Below, in pieces: positions 34,640 through 43,904 of a DNA stretch of 64,000 nucleotides. The notes below the pieces were generated by a model. The model had not been told where the DNA came from and did not search any database. It saw only the letters and a list, made by a program, of their open reading frames with translations. The stretch comes from JACRCT01 sp049841135 (GTDB taxonomy: Bacteria > Myxococcota > Myxococcia > Myxococcales > UBA5297). How positions within the stretch are numbered: the first letter of the stretch is position 1; the number at the start of each line of letters is the position of its first letter. The DNA lies in NCBI GenBank assembly GCA_049841135.1, contig JASGHK010000005.1, positions 310,001 through 374,000 on the forward strand. Reading direction: 5' to 3'. A program made the position numbers and the translations under genes.

Positions 34640-37600
34640 ATGTCATCGCGCTGTCTTCGGCCAGCCTTCCTGGCTTGCCTGCTCTTCGCCGCTGCCTGCG
34701 GCAATGAACCCTCCACCCAGGACGACACCGGCGCCGGCGCTGGCCGCGATGCCACCGTGCGCCCGGACGCGACCCCTGCTGGCGAAGACGCCACGACCCA
34801 AGCTCCGGACACGGGCGAGCTCGACGCCGCCGTGGACGACGATGCCGGCCTGCCCGTCGCCGAAGCCGATGCGGGCTCGGACGCGGGCGAGGACCTCTGC
34901 GTGGGCGTGACCTGCACCGCCTCCGACCCCTGCCACAACGCCGGCGACTGCAACTCCGCGACCGGGCTCTGCTCGAACCCGTCGAAGACCGACGGCACGG
35001 GCTGCACCCTGACCGACCTCTGCTTCACCTCGGCGAGCTGCCAGTCGGGAGTCTGCACGGGCGCTGCCCCGGTGGTCTGCCAGGCCCTCGACCAGTGCCA
35101 CGAGGCCGGCAGCTGCGACCCGGCGACGGGCACCTGCTCCCAGCCGAAGAAGAGCGACGGCACCGCCTGCGATGACGGCGTCGCCAACACCGCCGGCGAC
35201 GTCTGCACCAACGGCGTCTGCGCCGGCGTCGATCGCTGCCAGGGCATCACCTGCACCGCCCTCGATGCGTGCCACGTGGCCGGCACCTGCGACCACGCCA
35301 CCGGCGTCTGCTCCAACCCCAACGCCCCCAACGGCACGGCCTGCGACGACGGCAACGCGGCCACGGTCAACGACTCCTGCTCGAACGGCCTGTGCGGCGG
35401 CGTCGACCACTGCGTCGGCGTCACCTGCACCGCGCTCGACCAGTGCCATGAGGTCGGCACCTGCGCTCCCGCCACCGGCGTCTGCTCCAACCCGCTCAAG
35501 GCCAACGGCAGCGCCTGCAACGACGGCAACGCCAACACCACGGGCGACCTCTGCACCAGCGGCACCTGCGCCGGCGTCGACCACTGCATCGGCGTCACCT
35601 GCACCGCCCTCGATGCCTGCCACGTGGCCGGCACCTGCGACCACGCCACCGGCGCCTGCTCCAACCCCAACGCTCCCAACGGCACGGCCTGCGTCGACGG
35701 CAACCCGAACACCACGGGCGACGTCTGCACCAACGGCACCTGCGCCGGAGTCGATCACCGCCTCGGCGTCACCTGCACCGCGCTCGACGCCTGCCACGTG
35801 GCCGGCACCTGCGATCACGCCACCGGCACCTGCTCCAACCCCGCCGCCCCCAACAACACCGCCTGCGACGACGGCAACCCGAACACCGCCGGGGACGTCT
35901 GCACCAACGGCACCTGCGCCGGCGTCGATCACTGCCTCGGCGTGACCTGCACCGCCCTCGACGCGTGCCACCTGGCCGGCACCTGCGACCACGCCACCGG
36001 CGCCTGCTCCAACCCCGCCGCCCCCAACAACACCGCCTGCGACGACGGCAACCCGAACACCGTCGGGGATGTCTGCACCAACGGCACCTGCGCCGGCGTC
36101 GACCACTGCCTCGGCGTGACCTGCACTGCGCTCGATGCCTGCCACGTGGCCGGCACCTGCGATCACGCCACCGGCGTCTGCTCCAACCCCAACGCTCCCA
36201 ACAACACCGCCTGCGACGACGGCAACCCGAACACCGTCGGGGATGTCTGCACCAACGGCACCTGCGCCGGCGTCGATCACTGCGTCGGCGTCACCTGCAC
36301 CGCGTTCGACCAGTGCCATGTGGCCGGCACCTGCGACCACGCCACGGGCGTCTGCTCCAACCCCACCGCCCCCAACGGCACGGGGTGCGTCGACGGCAAC
36401 CCCGACACCGTCAACGACGTCTGCTCCGGCGGCAGCTGCACCGGCGTCGACCTCTGCGCCACCGTCACCTGTACCGCCCTCGACCAGTGCCACGTCGCCG
36501 GCACCTGCGACCACGCCACCGGCTCCTGCTCCAGCCCGGCCAAGACGGACGGCGCCTCCTGCGACGACAGCAACCCCTGCACCGCCGACGCTTGCCAGGC
36601 CGGCGTCTGCTCGGGCGTCCCGGCGGCCGCGGGGACGGATTGCGGCGGCGGCAAGGTGTGCACGGTCGCCGGCGCGTGCGTGGTTCCGCCCACCGTGGTG
36701 ACCACCATCCCGGCCGATGGCGCGACCGGGCCGGCCCCGACCAGCATCGCGGTCACCTTCAGCAAGGCCATGAACTCGGCGACCCTCACCGCCCAGACCG
36801 CGGCTGGGACCTGCACCGGCTCCATCCAGGCCTCGCTCGACGACTTCGCGAGCTGCGTGGCGCTGGGCTCCGTGGCGATGTCCGGCGGCAACCTCATCGC
36901 CACCGTGGTGCCGGCCCCGGGCCTACTGGTCAACCGCACCTACAAGATCCGGGTCACCGCCACGGCGAGCGACTCGACCGGCGCGTCGCTGGCGGCGGCC
37001 TACACGAGCACCACGGGGTTCACCACCGCGGCGCCGTACGCGGCGGCGACGGGCGTGGTGATCAGCCAGGTGTACGGCGGAGGCGGTGGAAGCAGCGGGG
37101 TCGCCTACAAGAACGACTTCATCGAGCTGCACAACCGCGGCGGGGTGGCGGTCAACCTGACCGGTTGGTCGGTGCAGTACGGCTCCTCCGGTGGAACGGG
37201 AGCCTGGCAGGTCACCACGCTGTCAGGAACGATCCAGCCGGGTTCCTACCTCCTCATCCAGGAAGGAGGAGGCACTGCCGGAGCCACGCTTCCTACCCCC
37301 GATATCACCGGGACCCTCAACATGTCGGCAACTGCCGGCAAAGTCGCTCTGCTCAACTCCGCGACCGCACTGTCTGGAGCATGCCCCACGAGCGCGTCCA
37401 TCGTGGATGTGGTCGGCTTCGGCGGTGCGAACTGCAGTGAAACCGCGGGCGCCCCAGCCGCCACCGCGTTGACCGCTGTGGTCCGGGCCTTCTCGTGTAC
37501 CGACTCCAACAACAACAGCGTGGACTTCGCCGTCGGCACCCCAACTCCTCGCAATGCGGCGAGCGCAGCCTTCCTCTGCTCGCCTGCGGTGAACGAGTCG

Positions 37601-38014
37601 GGCGCCACCGGCGAGATCAAGTACTGCACGACCCAGTGGCCACTGAGCATCAGCGGCGCGGCCGGCTCGCTGGTGACGGTCTACGCCCAAGTCTGGGACG
37701 ACCGCTACGCACACAACGACGCCGCCATCGCGGTGCAGGTGGGCTACGGCGCGGCCACGATCAATCCGGAGTACCAGCCCGGCTGGAAGTGGGCCGCCGC
37801 TAGCTACGATGCCGTCGTCGACGGCAACGACCAGTACAAGTTCGACATCACGCTCCCGGCGGCCGGCAGCTACCTCTACGGCAGCCGCGTCAGCCTGGAC
37901 GGCGGGGCGAGCTGGACTTACTGCGACAACCACCAGGGACCGGACTTCGGCGCTGGCTCCAATTCGGGGCTGACCTTCGACCTGGTGAACCTGGGGGTGC
38001 TGACCTCGAACTGA
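34640..38014 (+). CDS. Large Cys-repeat lipoprotein with lamin-tail domain, copy 1
   Basis: A 1,124-residue lipoprotein (signal MSSRCLRPAFLACLLFAAAC). An Asp/Ala-rich linker of about 75 residues is followed, from residue about 90 to 670, by seven full and several partial repeats of 58 residues with a fixed Cys pattern (GVTCTALDACHVAGTCDHA, then CSNPNAPN, ACDDGN, VCTNGTCAGVDH). Then come an Ig-like domain of the Big_5 type (TTIPADGATGPAPTSIAVTF), an LTD (VVISQVYGGGGGSS, KNDFIELHNRGGVAVNLTGW) and a C-terminal beta domain (WDDRYAHNDAAIAVQVGYG). One repeat has lost its first Cys (AGVDHRLGVTC at 35759-35761). Probably anchored on the cell surface, with adhesive or structural function. Confidence 0.88.
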   Translation: MSSRCLRPAFLACLLFAAACGNEPSTQDDTGAGAGRDATVRPDATPAGEDATTQAPDTGELDAAVDDDAGLPVAEADAGSDAGEDLCVGVTCTASDPCHNAGDCNSATGLCSNPSKTDGTGCTLTDLCFTSASCQSGVCTGAAPVVCQALDQCHEAGSCDPATGTCSQPKKSDGTACDDGVANTAGDVCTNGVCAGVDRCQGITCTALDACHVAGTCDHATGVCSNPNAPNGTACDDGNAATVNDSCSNGLCGGVDHCVGVTCTALDQCHEVGTCAPATGVCSNPLKANGSACNDGNANTTGDLCTSGTCAGVDHCIGVTCTALDACHVAGTCDHATGACSNPNAPNGTACVDGNPNTTGDVCTNGTCAGVDHRLGVTCTALDACHVAGTCDHATGTCSNPAAPNNTACDDGNPNTAGDVCTNGTCAGVDHCLGVTCTALDACHLAGTCDHATGACSNPAAPNNTACDDGNPNTVGDVCTNGTCAGVDHCLGVTCTALDACHVAGTCDHATGVCSNPNAPNNTACDDGNPNTVGDVCTNGTCAGVDHCVGVTCTAFDQCHVAGTCDHATGVCSNPTAPNGTGCVDGNPDTVNDVCSGGSCTGVDLCATVTCTALDQCHVAGTCDHATGSCSSPAKTDGASCDDSNPCTADACQAGVCSGVPAAAGTDCGGGKVCTVAGACVVPPTVVTTIPADGATGPAPTSIAVTFSKAMNSATLTAQTAAGTCTGSIQASLDDFASCVALGSVAMSGGNLIATVVPAPGLLVNRTYKIRVTATASDSTGASLAAAYTSTTGFTTAAPYAAATGVVISQVYGGGGGSSGVAYKNDFIELHNRGGVAVNLTGWSVQYGSSGGTGAWQVTTLSGTIQPGSYLLIQEGGGTAGATLPTPDITGTLNMSATAGKVALLNSATALSGACPTSASIVDVVGFGGANCSETAGAPAATALTAVVRAFSCTDSNNNSVDFAVGTPTPRNAASAAFLCSPAVNESGATGEIKYCTTQWPLSISGAAGSLVTVYAQVWDDRYAHNDAAIAVQVGYGAATINPEYQPGWKWAAASYDAVVDGNDQYKFDITLPAAGSYLYGSRVSLDGGASWTYCDNHQGPDFGAGSNSGLTFDLVNLGVLTSN

Positions 38015-38041
38015 GGCGGGCACTCACGGTGGGCTGAACAG

Positions 38042-38075
38042 ACTGCCCGGCTCCCGACCGCGGGGGCCGGGCAGT
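38042..38075 (+). terminator. Stem-loop after copy 1 of the Cys-repeat lipoprotein gene
   Basis: ACTGCCCGGC (38042-38051) pairs perfectly with GCCGGGCAGT (38066-38075) around a 14-base loop, 28 bases after the stop. No T-run follows, so termination may be factor-assisted. The same stem is kept after copy 2. Confidence 0.65.
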
Positions 38076-38170
38076 TCCGTATTGCGGCCGCTGGCCGATC
38101 GCGCCTGCTGGAGCCATCCGCTCGGGTGGCGTATAGCTCGCCCCCCGCTGCTCACTTCGAGGCCCTCACC

Positions 38171-41100
38171 ATGTCACCGCGCTGTCTTCGGCCAGCCTTC
38201 CTGGCTTGCCTGCTCTTCGCCACTGCCTGCGGCAATGAACCCTCCACCCAGGACGACACCGGCGCCAGCCCTGGCCGCGATGCCACCGTGCGCCCGGACG
38301 CGACCCCTGCTGGCGAAGACGCCGCGACCCAAGCTCCGGACACCAACGGCCTCGACGCCGCCGTGGACGACGATGCCGGCCTGCCCGTCGCCGAAGCCGA
38401 TGCGGGCTCGGACGCGGGCGAGGACCTCTGCGTGGGCGTGACCTGCACCGCCTCCGACCCCTGCCACAACGCCGGCGACTGCAACTCCGCGACCGGGCTC
38501 TGCTCGAACCCGTCGAAGACCGACGGCACGGGCTGCACCCTGACCGACCTCTGCTTCACCTCGGCGAGCTGCCAGTCGGGAGTCTGCACGGGCGCTGCCC
38601 CGGTGGTCTGCCAGGCCCTCGACCAGTGCCACGAGGCCGGCAGCTGCGACCCGGCGACGGGCACCTGCTCCCAGCCGAAGAAGAGCGACGGCACCGCCTG
38701 CGATGACGGCGTCGCCAACACCGCCGGCGACGTCTGCACCAACGGCGTCTGCGCCGGCGTCGATCGCTGCCAGGGCATCACCTGCACCGCCCTCGATGCG
38801 TGCCACGTGGCCGGCACCTGCGACCGCGCCACCGGCGTCTGCTCCAACCCCAACGCCCCCAACGACACGGCCTGCGACGACGGCAACGCGGCCACAGTCA
38901 ACGACTCCTGCTCGAACGGCCTGTGCGGCGGCGTCGACCACTGCGTCGGCGTCACCTGCACCGCGCTCGACCAGTGCCATGAGGTCGGCACCTGCGCTCC
39001 CGCCACCGGCGTCTGCTCCAACCCGCTCAAGGCCAACGGCAGCGCCTGCAACGACGGCAACGCCAACACCACGGGCGACCTCTGCACCGGCGGCACCTGC
39101 GCCGGCGTCGACCACTGCATCGGCGTCACCTGCACCGCCCTCGACGCGTGCCACGTGGCCGGCACCTGCGATCACGCCACCGGCGCCTGCTCCAACCCCA
39201 ACGCTCCCAACGGCACGGCCTGCGTCGACGGCAACCCGAACACCACGGGCGACGTCTGCACCAACGGCACCTGCGCCGGCGTCGATCACTGCCTCGGCGT
39301 CACCTGCACCGCGCTCGACGCCTGCCACGTGGCCGGCACCTGCGATCACGCCACCGGCACCTGCTCCAACCCCGCCGCCCCCAACAACACCGCCTGCGAC
39401 GACGGCAACCCGAACACCGCCGGGGACGTCTGCACCAACGGCACCTGCGCCGGCGTCGATCACTGCCTCGGCGTCACCTGCACCGCCCTCGACGCCTGCC
39501 ACCTGGCCGGCACCTGCGACCACGCCACCGGCGCCTGCTCCAACCCCAACGCCCCCAACGGCACGGCCTGCGTCGACGGCAACCCGAACACCGCGGGCGA
39601 CGTCTGCACCAACGGCACCTGCGCCGGCGTCGACCAGTGCCTCGGCGTGACCTGCACCCCCCTCGACGCGTGCCACCTGACCGGCATCTGCGACCACGCC
39701 ACCGGGGTCTGCGCCAACCCCAACGCTCCCAACGGCACGGCCTGCTTCGACAACAACCCGAACACCGTGGGCGACGTCTGCACCAACGGCACCTGCGCCG
39801 GCGTCGATCACTGCCTCGGCGTCACCTGCACCGCGTTCGACCAGTGCCACCTGGCCGGCACCTGCGACCACGCCACCGGCCTCTGCACCAACCCCACCGT
39901 CCCCAACGGCACGGGCTGCACCGACGGCAGCCCCGACACCGTCAACGACGTCTGCCTCGCCGGCATCTGCGCCGGCGTCGACCTCTGCGCCGGCGTGACC
40001 TGCACCGCCCTCGACCAGTGCCACCTGGCCGGCACCTGCGACCACGCCACCGGCACCTGCTCCAACCCGGCCAAGACGGACGGGGCCTCCTGCGACGACA
40101 GCAACCCCTGCACCGCCGACGCCTGCCAGGCCGGCGTCTGCGCGGGCGTCCCGGCGGCCGCGGGGACGGATTGCGGCGGCGGAAACGTCTGCACGCTCGC
40201 CGGCAACTGCGTGCCGCGCCCGACGGTGCTCCTCACCACTCCGGTGGGCGGCACCAACGTGCCGGCCTCGACCACCATCGCCGTCACCTTCAGCAAGCCC
40301 ATGAGCTCCACGACCCTCACCACCCAGACCGCGGCCGGGACGTGCACCGGCACCCTGCAGGTCTCGCTCAACGACTTCGCGAGCTGCGTCGCGCTGGGCA
40401 CGGTGGCGATGTCCGGCGGCAACACCGTGGCGACCGTGACCCCGGTCCCCGGGCTGCTCGTCCACCGCACCTACAAGATCCGGGTGACCGCGGGCGCGAC
40501 GGACTCGGCGGGGCTGGCGCTGGCGGCGGAGTACACGACCGCCACCGGCTTCGGCACCGCCTACCCCTACGCCAACGGCGGGGTGGTCATCAGCCAGGTC
40601 TACGGCGGCGGCGGCAACACCAGCGCGGTCTACAAGAACGACTTCATCGAGCTGCACAACCGCGGCAGCCTGCCGGTGAGCCTGGCCGGGTGGTCCGTGC
40701 AGTACGCGTCCGCCACGGGCTCCAATTGGCAGGTGACCGCGCTGAGCGGCACCATCCTTCCGGGCGGCTACTACCTGGTGCAGGAGGCCGGCGCGTCCGG
40801 CGGCGTCGGCGTCGCTCTGCCGGCTCCGGACCTGACCGGCGGCACGATCGACCTCTCGGGCACCAACGGCAAGGCGGCGCTGGTCAGCTCGACCACGGCC
40901 CTCAGCGGCAGCTGCCCGACCGGCGGTGCGCTCGTCGACCTGGTCGGCTTCGGCTCCGCCACCTGCTCCGAGGGCAGCTCCGCGGCGCCGGCGGGCACCA
41001 ACGCCACCTCCCTCGCGCGCACGTCGGCTTGCGCCGACACCAACGTCAACAGCGCCGACTTCGCCGCAGGCACCCCGTCCGCGCGCAACGGCGCGACCGC

Positions 41101-41545
41101 CGCGGTCAGCTGCTACCCGGTCCAGAACGAGACCAGTGGCGCCGGGGAGATCAAGTACTGCACGACGCAGTGGCCGCTGAGCATCACCGGCAGCGCCGGC
41201 TTACCCATGACGGCCTACGCCCAGACCTGGGACGACCGGTACGCCCACGACGCCGCGAACCTCAAGGTGCAGTTTGGCTACGGCGCCGCGTCCGCGAACC
41301 CCGAGTACCAGGCGGGCTGGACCTGGGCCAACGCCGTCTACAGCTCCCTCGTCGACGGCAACGACGAGTACCGGGTGGACTTCACCATGCCGGTTGTGGG
41401 GAGCTACCTCTACGGCTTCCGGGTCAGCATCGACAGTGGCGCCACCTGGACCTACTGCGACAACCACCAGGGGGACATGGGCGCCGGGGCCAACAGCGGG
41501 CTCTCGTTCGATTTGGAGAACCTGGGGGTGCTGACCTCGAACTGA
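38171..41545 (+). CDS. Large Cys-repeat lipoprotein with lamin-tail domain, copy 2
   Basis: Paralogue of the gene at 34640..38014, identical in length (1,124 residues) and domain order: lipoprotein signal (MSPRCLRPAFLACLLFATAC), Asp/Ala linker, 58-residue Cys repeats, Ig-like domain (TTPVGGTNVPASTTIAVTF), LTD (VVISQVYGGGGNTS, KNDFIELHNRGSLPVSLAGW) and C-terminal beta domain (WDDRYAHDAANLKVQFGYG). All repeat cysteines are kept here, including the one lost in copy 1. Some repeats differ in sequence (TPLDACHLTGICDHATGVC; FDNNPNTVGDVC), and the last third is the most diverged. Its own leader is a duplicate of that of copy 1, so both are probably expressed alike. Confidence 0.88.
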   Translation: MSPRCLRPAFLACLLFATACGNEPSTQDDTGASPGRDATVRPDATPAGEDAATQAPDTNGLDAAVDDDAGLPVAEADAGSDAGEDLCVGVTCTASDPCHNAGDCNSATGLCSNPSKTDGTGCTLTDLCFTSASCQSGVCTGAAPVVCQALDQCHEAGSCDPATGTCSQPKKSDGTACDDGVANTAGDVCTNGVCAGVDRCQGITCTALDACHVAGTCDRATGVCSNPNAPNDTACDDGNAATVNDSCSNGLCGGVDHCVGVTCTALDQCHEVGTCAPATGVCSNPLKANGSACNDGNANTTGDLCTGGTCAGVDHCIGVTCTALDACHVAGTCDHATGACSNPNAPNGTACVDGNPNTTGDVCTNGTCAGVDHCLGVTCTALDACHVAGTCDHATGTCSNPAAPNNTACDDGNPNTAGDVCTNGTCAGVDHCLGVTCTALDACHLAGTCDHATGACSNPNAPNGTACVDGNPNTAGDVCTNGTCAGVDQCLGVTCTPLDACHLTGICDHATGVCANPNAPNGTACFDNNPNTVGDVCTNGTCAGVDHCLGVTCTAFDQCHLAGTCDHATGLCTNPTVPNGTGCTDGSPDTVNDVCLAGICAGVDLCAGVTCTALDQCHLAGTCDHATGTCSNPAKTDGASCDDSNPCTADACQAGVCAGVPAAAGTDCGGGNVCTLAGNCVPRPTVLLTTPVGGTNVPASTTIAVTFSKPMSSTTLTTQTAAGTCTGTLQVSLNDFASCVALGTVAMSGGNTVATVTPVPGLLVHRTYKIRVTAGATDSAGLALAAEYTTATGFGTAYPYANGGVVISQVYGGGGNTSAVYKNDFIELHNRGSLPVSLAGWSVQYASATGSNWQVTALSGTILPGGYYLVQEAGASGGVGVALPAPDLTGGTIDLSGTNGKAALVSSTTALSGSCPTGGALVDLVGFGSATCSEGSSAAPAGTNATSLARTSACADTNVNSADFAAGTPSARNGATAAVSCYPVQNETSGAGEIKYCTTQWPLSITGSAGLPMTAYAQTWDDRYAHDAANLKVQFGYGAASANPEYQAGWTWANAVYSSLVDGNDEYRVDFTMPVVGSYLYGFRVSIDSGATWTYCDNHQGDMGAGANSGLSFDLENLGVLTSN

Positions 41546-41572
41546 GGTTGGCGCTCAGGATGGGCTGAACAG

Positions 41573-41606
41573 ACTGCCCGGCTCCCAGGGTTGGGGGCCG
41601 GGCAGT
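41573..41606 (+). terminator. Stem-loop after copy 2 of the Cys-repeat lipoprotein gene
   Basis: ACTGCCCGGC (41573-41582) pairs with GCCGGGCAGT (41597-41606), the same stem as after copy 1. Beyond it, 41633-41891 holds no feature I can support. Confidence 0.65.
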
Positions 41607-41891
41607 GGTGTATCGGGCCATCGGCCATCGAGGAGACGGACGCTCAGCAAGTCGCTGCCAACGGCTTCCGCAAGGCAGTTTGGCGAATTCGTCGAGCATC
41701 CGGTGACGGAGTTGTTGCATCCCGGCCTAGTCCCCTTCAGTTCCGTCGAACGAATACGCGCAATGCCCAGCACATAGGGCACCACCGCGGTGGTCTGGGC
41801 TCCTCCGCGCACTGCTTACAGAATGCAGCGTCCCCATCGTCGCCTACCTTCCCGCCAAGCAACGGCCCTTTCAGGCAGCGCCGTGATCCCT

Positions 41892-42961
41892 TCACGATTC
41901 TCGTGCAGCGGCCGACGGCCGGAGTGCTTCATATTCCTGGATCTGACGAAGCGAGCAAGCTTGCATGTCTTCCTTCTGGGCATGCGCCCGGTACCGCTCC
42001 ACCGTCTTGGAGAGAGCGGTTTCCAACCCCCACCGCGGCCACCACCGGAGTTTCGAGTGCGCCTTGGAGCAGTCAAGCCGCAGCGTGTGGGCCTCGTGCA
42101 GCGACTGGGTACCTTCTTGCCTCCACGAGGCTCCTTGTCCCCATAGTGCGCTCAGCCTGTCGGCGAGAAATCGCACGGGCCTCGCGTCATCTTCGGCAGG
42201 TGCGAAGTTCCAGCCCTCGGCGAACGTAGAGCCCTCTTCGACCAAAGCTCGCGCCACCTCCAGATAACCCGACAGCGCCTCGAGCACGTGCTGCCATGGA
42301 CGAACCGAGTTTGGATTGCGCACGATCGCGGGCGAGCCCTTGCTCATCGCGCGGACGAGATCCGGGATGAGCCGGTCCTCTGCCCAGTCGCCGCCGCCAA
42401 ACACGTTGCCTGCCCTTACCGATGCGACGAGCGGGCCATCCTTGCAGAACGACCTACGCCAAGATGCCGTGACGAGTTCTGCACAGCCCTTGCTCATGCT
42501 GTAGGGGTCGTGCCCACCCATCGGGTCGATCTCCCGGTATCCCCAGGGCCATTCACGGTTCTCGTAACACTTGTCGCTGGTGACGATGACGACCGCCCGC
42601 ACCGAAGCCGTTCGTCGACTCGCCTCCAGCACGTGCCCATCACGTTGGTCGCCAGGGTCTCAAGGGGCTCGGCATACGAGCGGCGGACCAAAGGCTGGGC
42701 CGCCAGGTGAAAGACGACCTCCGGCCGAAAACCTCCCAACGAGCTCTTCACTGCCTCGTAGGCGCGGATGTCGCCCAATTCGGAGTGCATCCCACTCGCG
42801 ACGGCGCAGGACTCAAAGAAGGAGGAGGCGGTGTTCGGAGCCAGCGCGAGTCCTCCCACTTCCGCGCCCAGTTGCTGTAGCCAGAGCGACAGCCATCCGC
42901 CCTTGAACCCCGTGTGTCCGGTGAGCCAGACGCATCGCCCTCGCCAGAAGTCCGCGCGCAT
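41892..42961 (-). CDS. rfbG: CDP-glucose 4,6-dehydratase, frame-shifted
   Basis: Makes CDP-4-keto-6-deoxyglucose, the entry step to CDP-3,6-dideoxyhexoses. The first part (from ATG 42961) has WLTGHTGFKGGWLSLWLQQL, DIRAYEAVKSSLGGFRPEVV and FHLAAQPLVRRSYAEPLETL. Near 42636, after NVMGT, one base is missing, and the other frame continues VLEASRRTASVRAVVIVTSD, KCYENREWPWGYREIDPMGG, HDPYSMSKGCAELV (catalytic Tyr-x3-Lys), RAGNVFGGGDWAEDRLIPD and VRPWQHVLEALSGYLEVA. Together about 357 residues, normal for RfbG. Its ATG overlaps the rfbH stop (TGATG), so the two genes are translationally coupled. Confidence 0.85.
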
Positions 42962-43711
42962 CAGGAGCCACCCTTGGAGACCTTGGGCAGCTGGTCAAAG
43001 AAATGGCTGAACGTCTCGAGTACATGGTCAAGCATCGGGTCAGTCATTCCGGGATAGACCCCGACAAAGAAAGTCCGCTCGGTGATGACGTCGGTATTGA
43101 CGAGCGAGCCCACCACACGGTGCTCGATATCCATGTAAGCGGGGTGTTTGAGGAGGTTTCCACAGAAGAGATTGCGGGTTTCGATCTTCGCCGCCTCCAG
43201 TGCGCCGACGAGCGCGGCGCGATCGAACGGGGCGCGCGGGCGGACGGTGAGGACGTACCCAAACCAACTCGGGTCGGCGGAGGGCGGAGTCGTGTGCAGG
43301 ACGACGTGTTCTTCAAAACGCGCTAGGCCTGCAGCCAGCTTTGCGTGGTTCCTCTTGCGCGCTGCGATGAAGCCCTCGAGCTTGCCGAGCTGCGCGGCTC
43401 CAAGGGCCGCCTGCATGTCGGTGGCCTTCAGGTTGTAGCCAACATGGCCGTATACGTACTTGTGGTCGTAGCCGAATGGCAGGTTTCCGTGCCGCTGGCT
43501 GAATCGCTTGCCGCAGGTGTTGTTTTCGCCGCCCGAGCAGTAGCAGTCGCGACCCCAGTCGCGCAGGCTTCGCGCGATTCGCGCGAGATCTTCATTGGCC
43601 GTGCACACAGCCCCCCCTCACCGGTGGTGATGTGGTGGGCCGGGTAGAAGCTGAAGGTGCCCAGGTCGCCGTACGTCGCGGTGAGCTTTCCGTCATAACG
43701 TGAGCCCAGGG
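42961..43711 (-). pseudogene. rfbH: CDP-6-deoxy-4-keto-glucose 3-dehydrase, 3' part (split by IS21)
   Basis: The downstream portion of rfbH, a PLP/[2Fe-2S] enzyme that removes the 3-hydroxyl in 3,6-dideoxyhexose synthesis. It resumes at GSRYDGKLTATYGDLGTFSF and YPAHHITTGEGG. At 43612 a run of seven G has one base fewer than the frame needs, after which coding continues in the next frame with CTANEDLARIARSLRDWGRD, the cysteine cluster CYCSGGENNTCGKR, YDHKYVYGHVGYNLKATDMQ, GNLLKHPAYMDIEHRVVG and NTDVITERTFFVGVYPGMTD. RfbH replaces the usual PLP lysine by His, and the HHITTGEGG motif is consistent. The 5' part is at 46360..46953. Confidence 0.88.
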
Positions 43712-43758
43712 TGCCCAGCGACAATTAGACCTCCCCGCTGACGACAACTATTTCTCCC
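43712..43758. repeat. IS21 left-end multiple terminal repeats
   Basis: Two related modules, CAGCGACAATTAGACCTCCC and TGACGACAACTATTTCTCCC, adjacent at the left end. These are presumed IstA binding sites. The 3' ends of both modules are CTCCCC. Confidence 0.75.
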
Positions 43759-43904
43759 CATTCCACAGCAGCGCGTCGGTCATCGGGGCATAGGCGCTCC
43801 GCGGCCGGATGCCGAGAGCCAGGAAGCGGTTCGTAGAGGAAAACCGCGACAGGCAAGGCCCCGGCGGCGTACCAGCCCCCGGCTTCTTCCGTGAGGAGAT
43901 GCCG

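Larger units (their letters stand above)
34571..41632. repeat. Head-to-tail duplication of a 3,531-bp unit
   Basis: The unit 34571-38101 is repeated directly at 38102-41632. The offset is exactly 3,531 bases at the upstream motif (CGCCTGCTGGAGCCATCCGC), at both start codons (34640/38171), both stops (38014/41545) and both terminator-like stem-loops (38042-38075/41573-41606). The leader, N-terminal third and cysteine repeats are nearly identical, while the last third has diverged clearly, so copies of the 5' part have been homogenised or retained by selection. Confidence 0.92.

Noticed and set aside
34643..36514. Gly/Ala/Val-rich 623-codon minus-strand frame and similar ones at 38174-40657 and 39148-41568
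   Set aside because: Produced by the 174-bp repeats read in other frames. The Cys-repeat frames have lipoprotein signals and clear domains.
35237..36540. Regular 174-bp repeats considered as a CRISPR-like or satellite array
   Set aside because: They are coding repeats in one open frame, without unique spacers.
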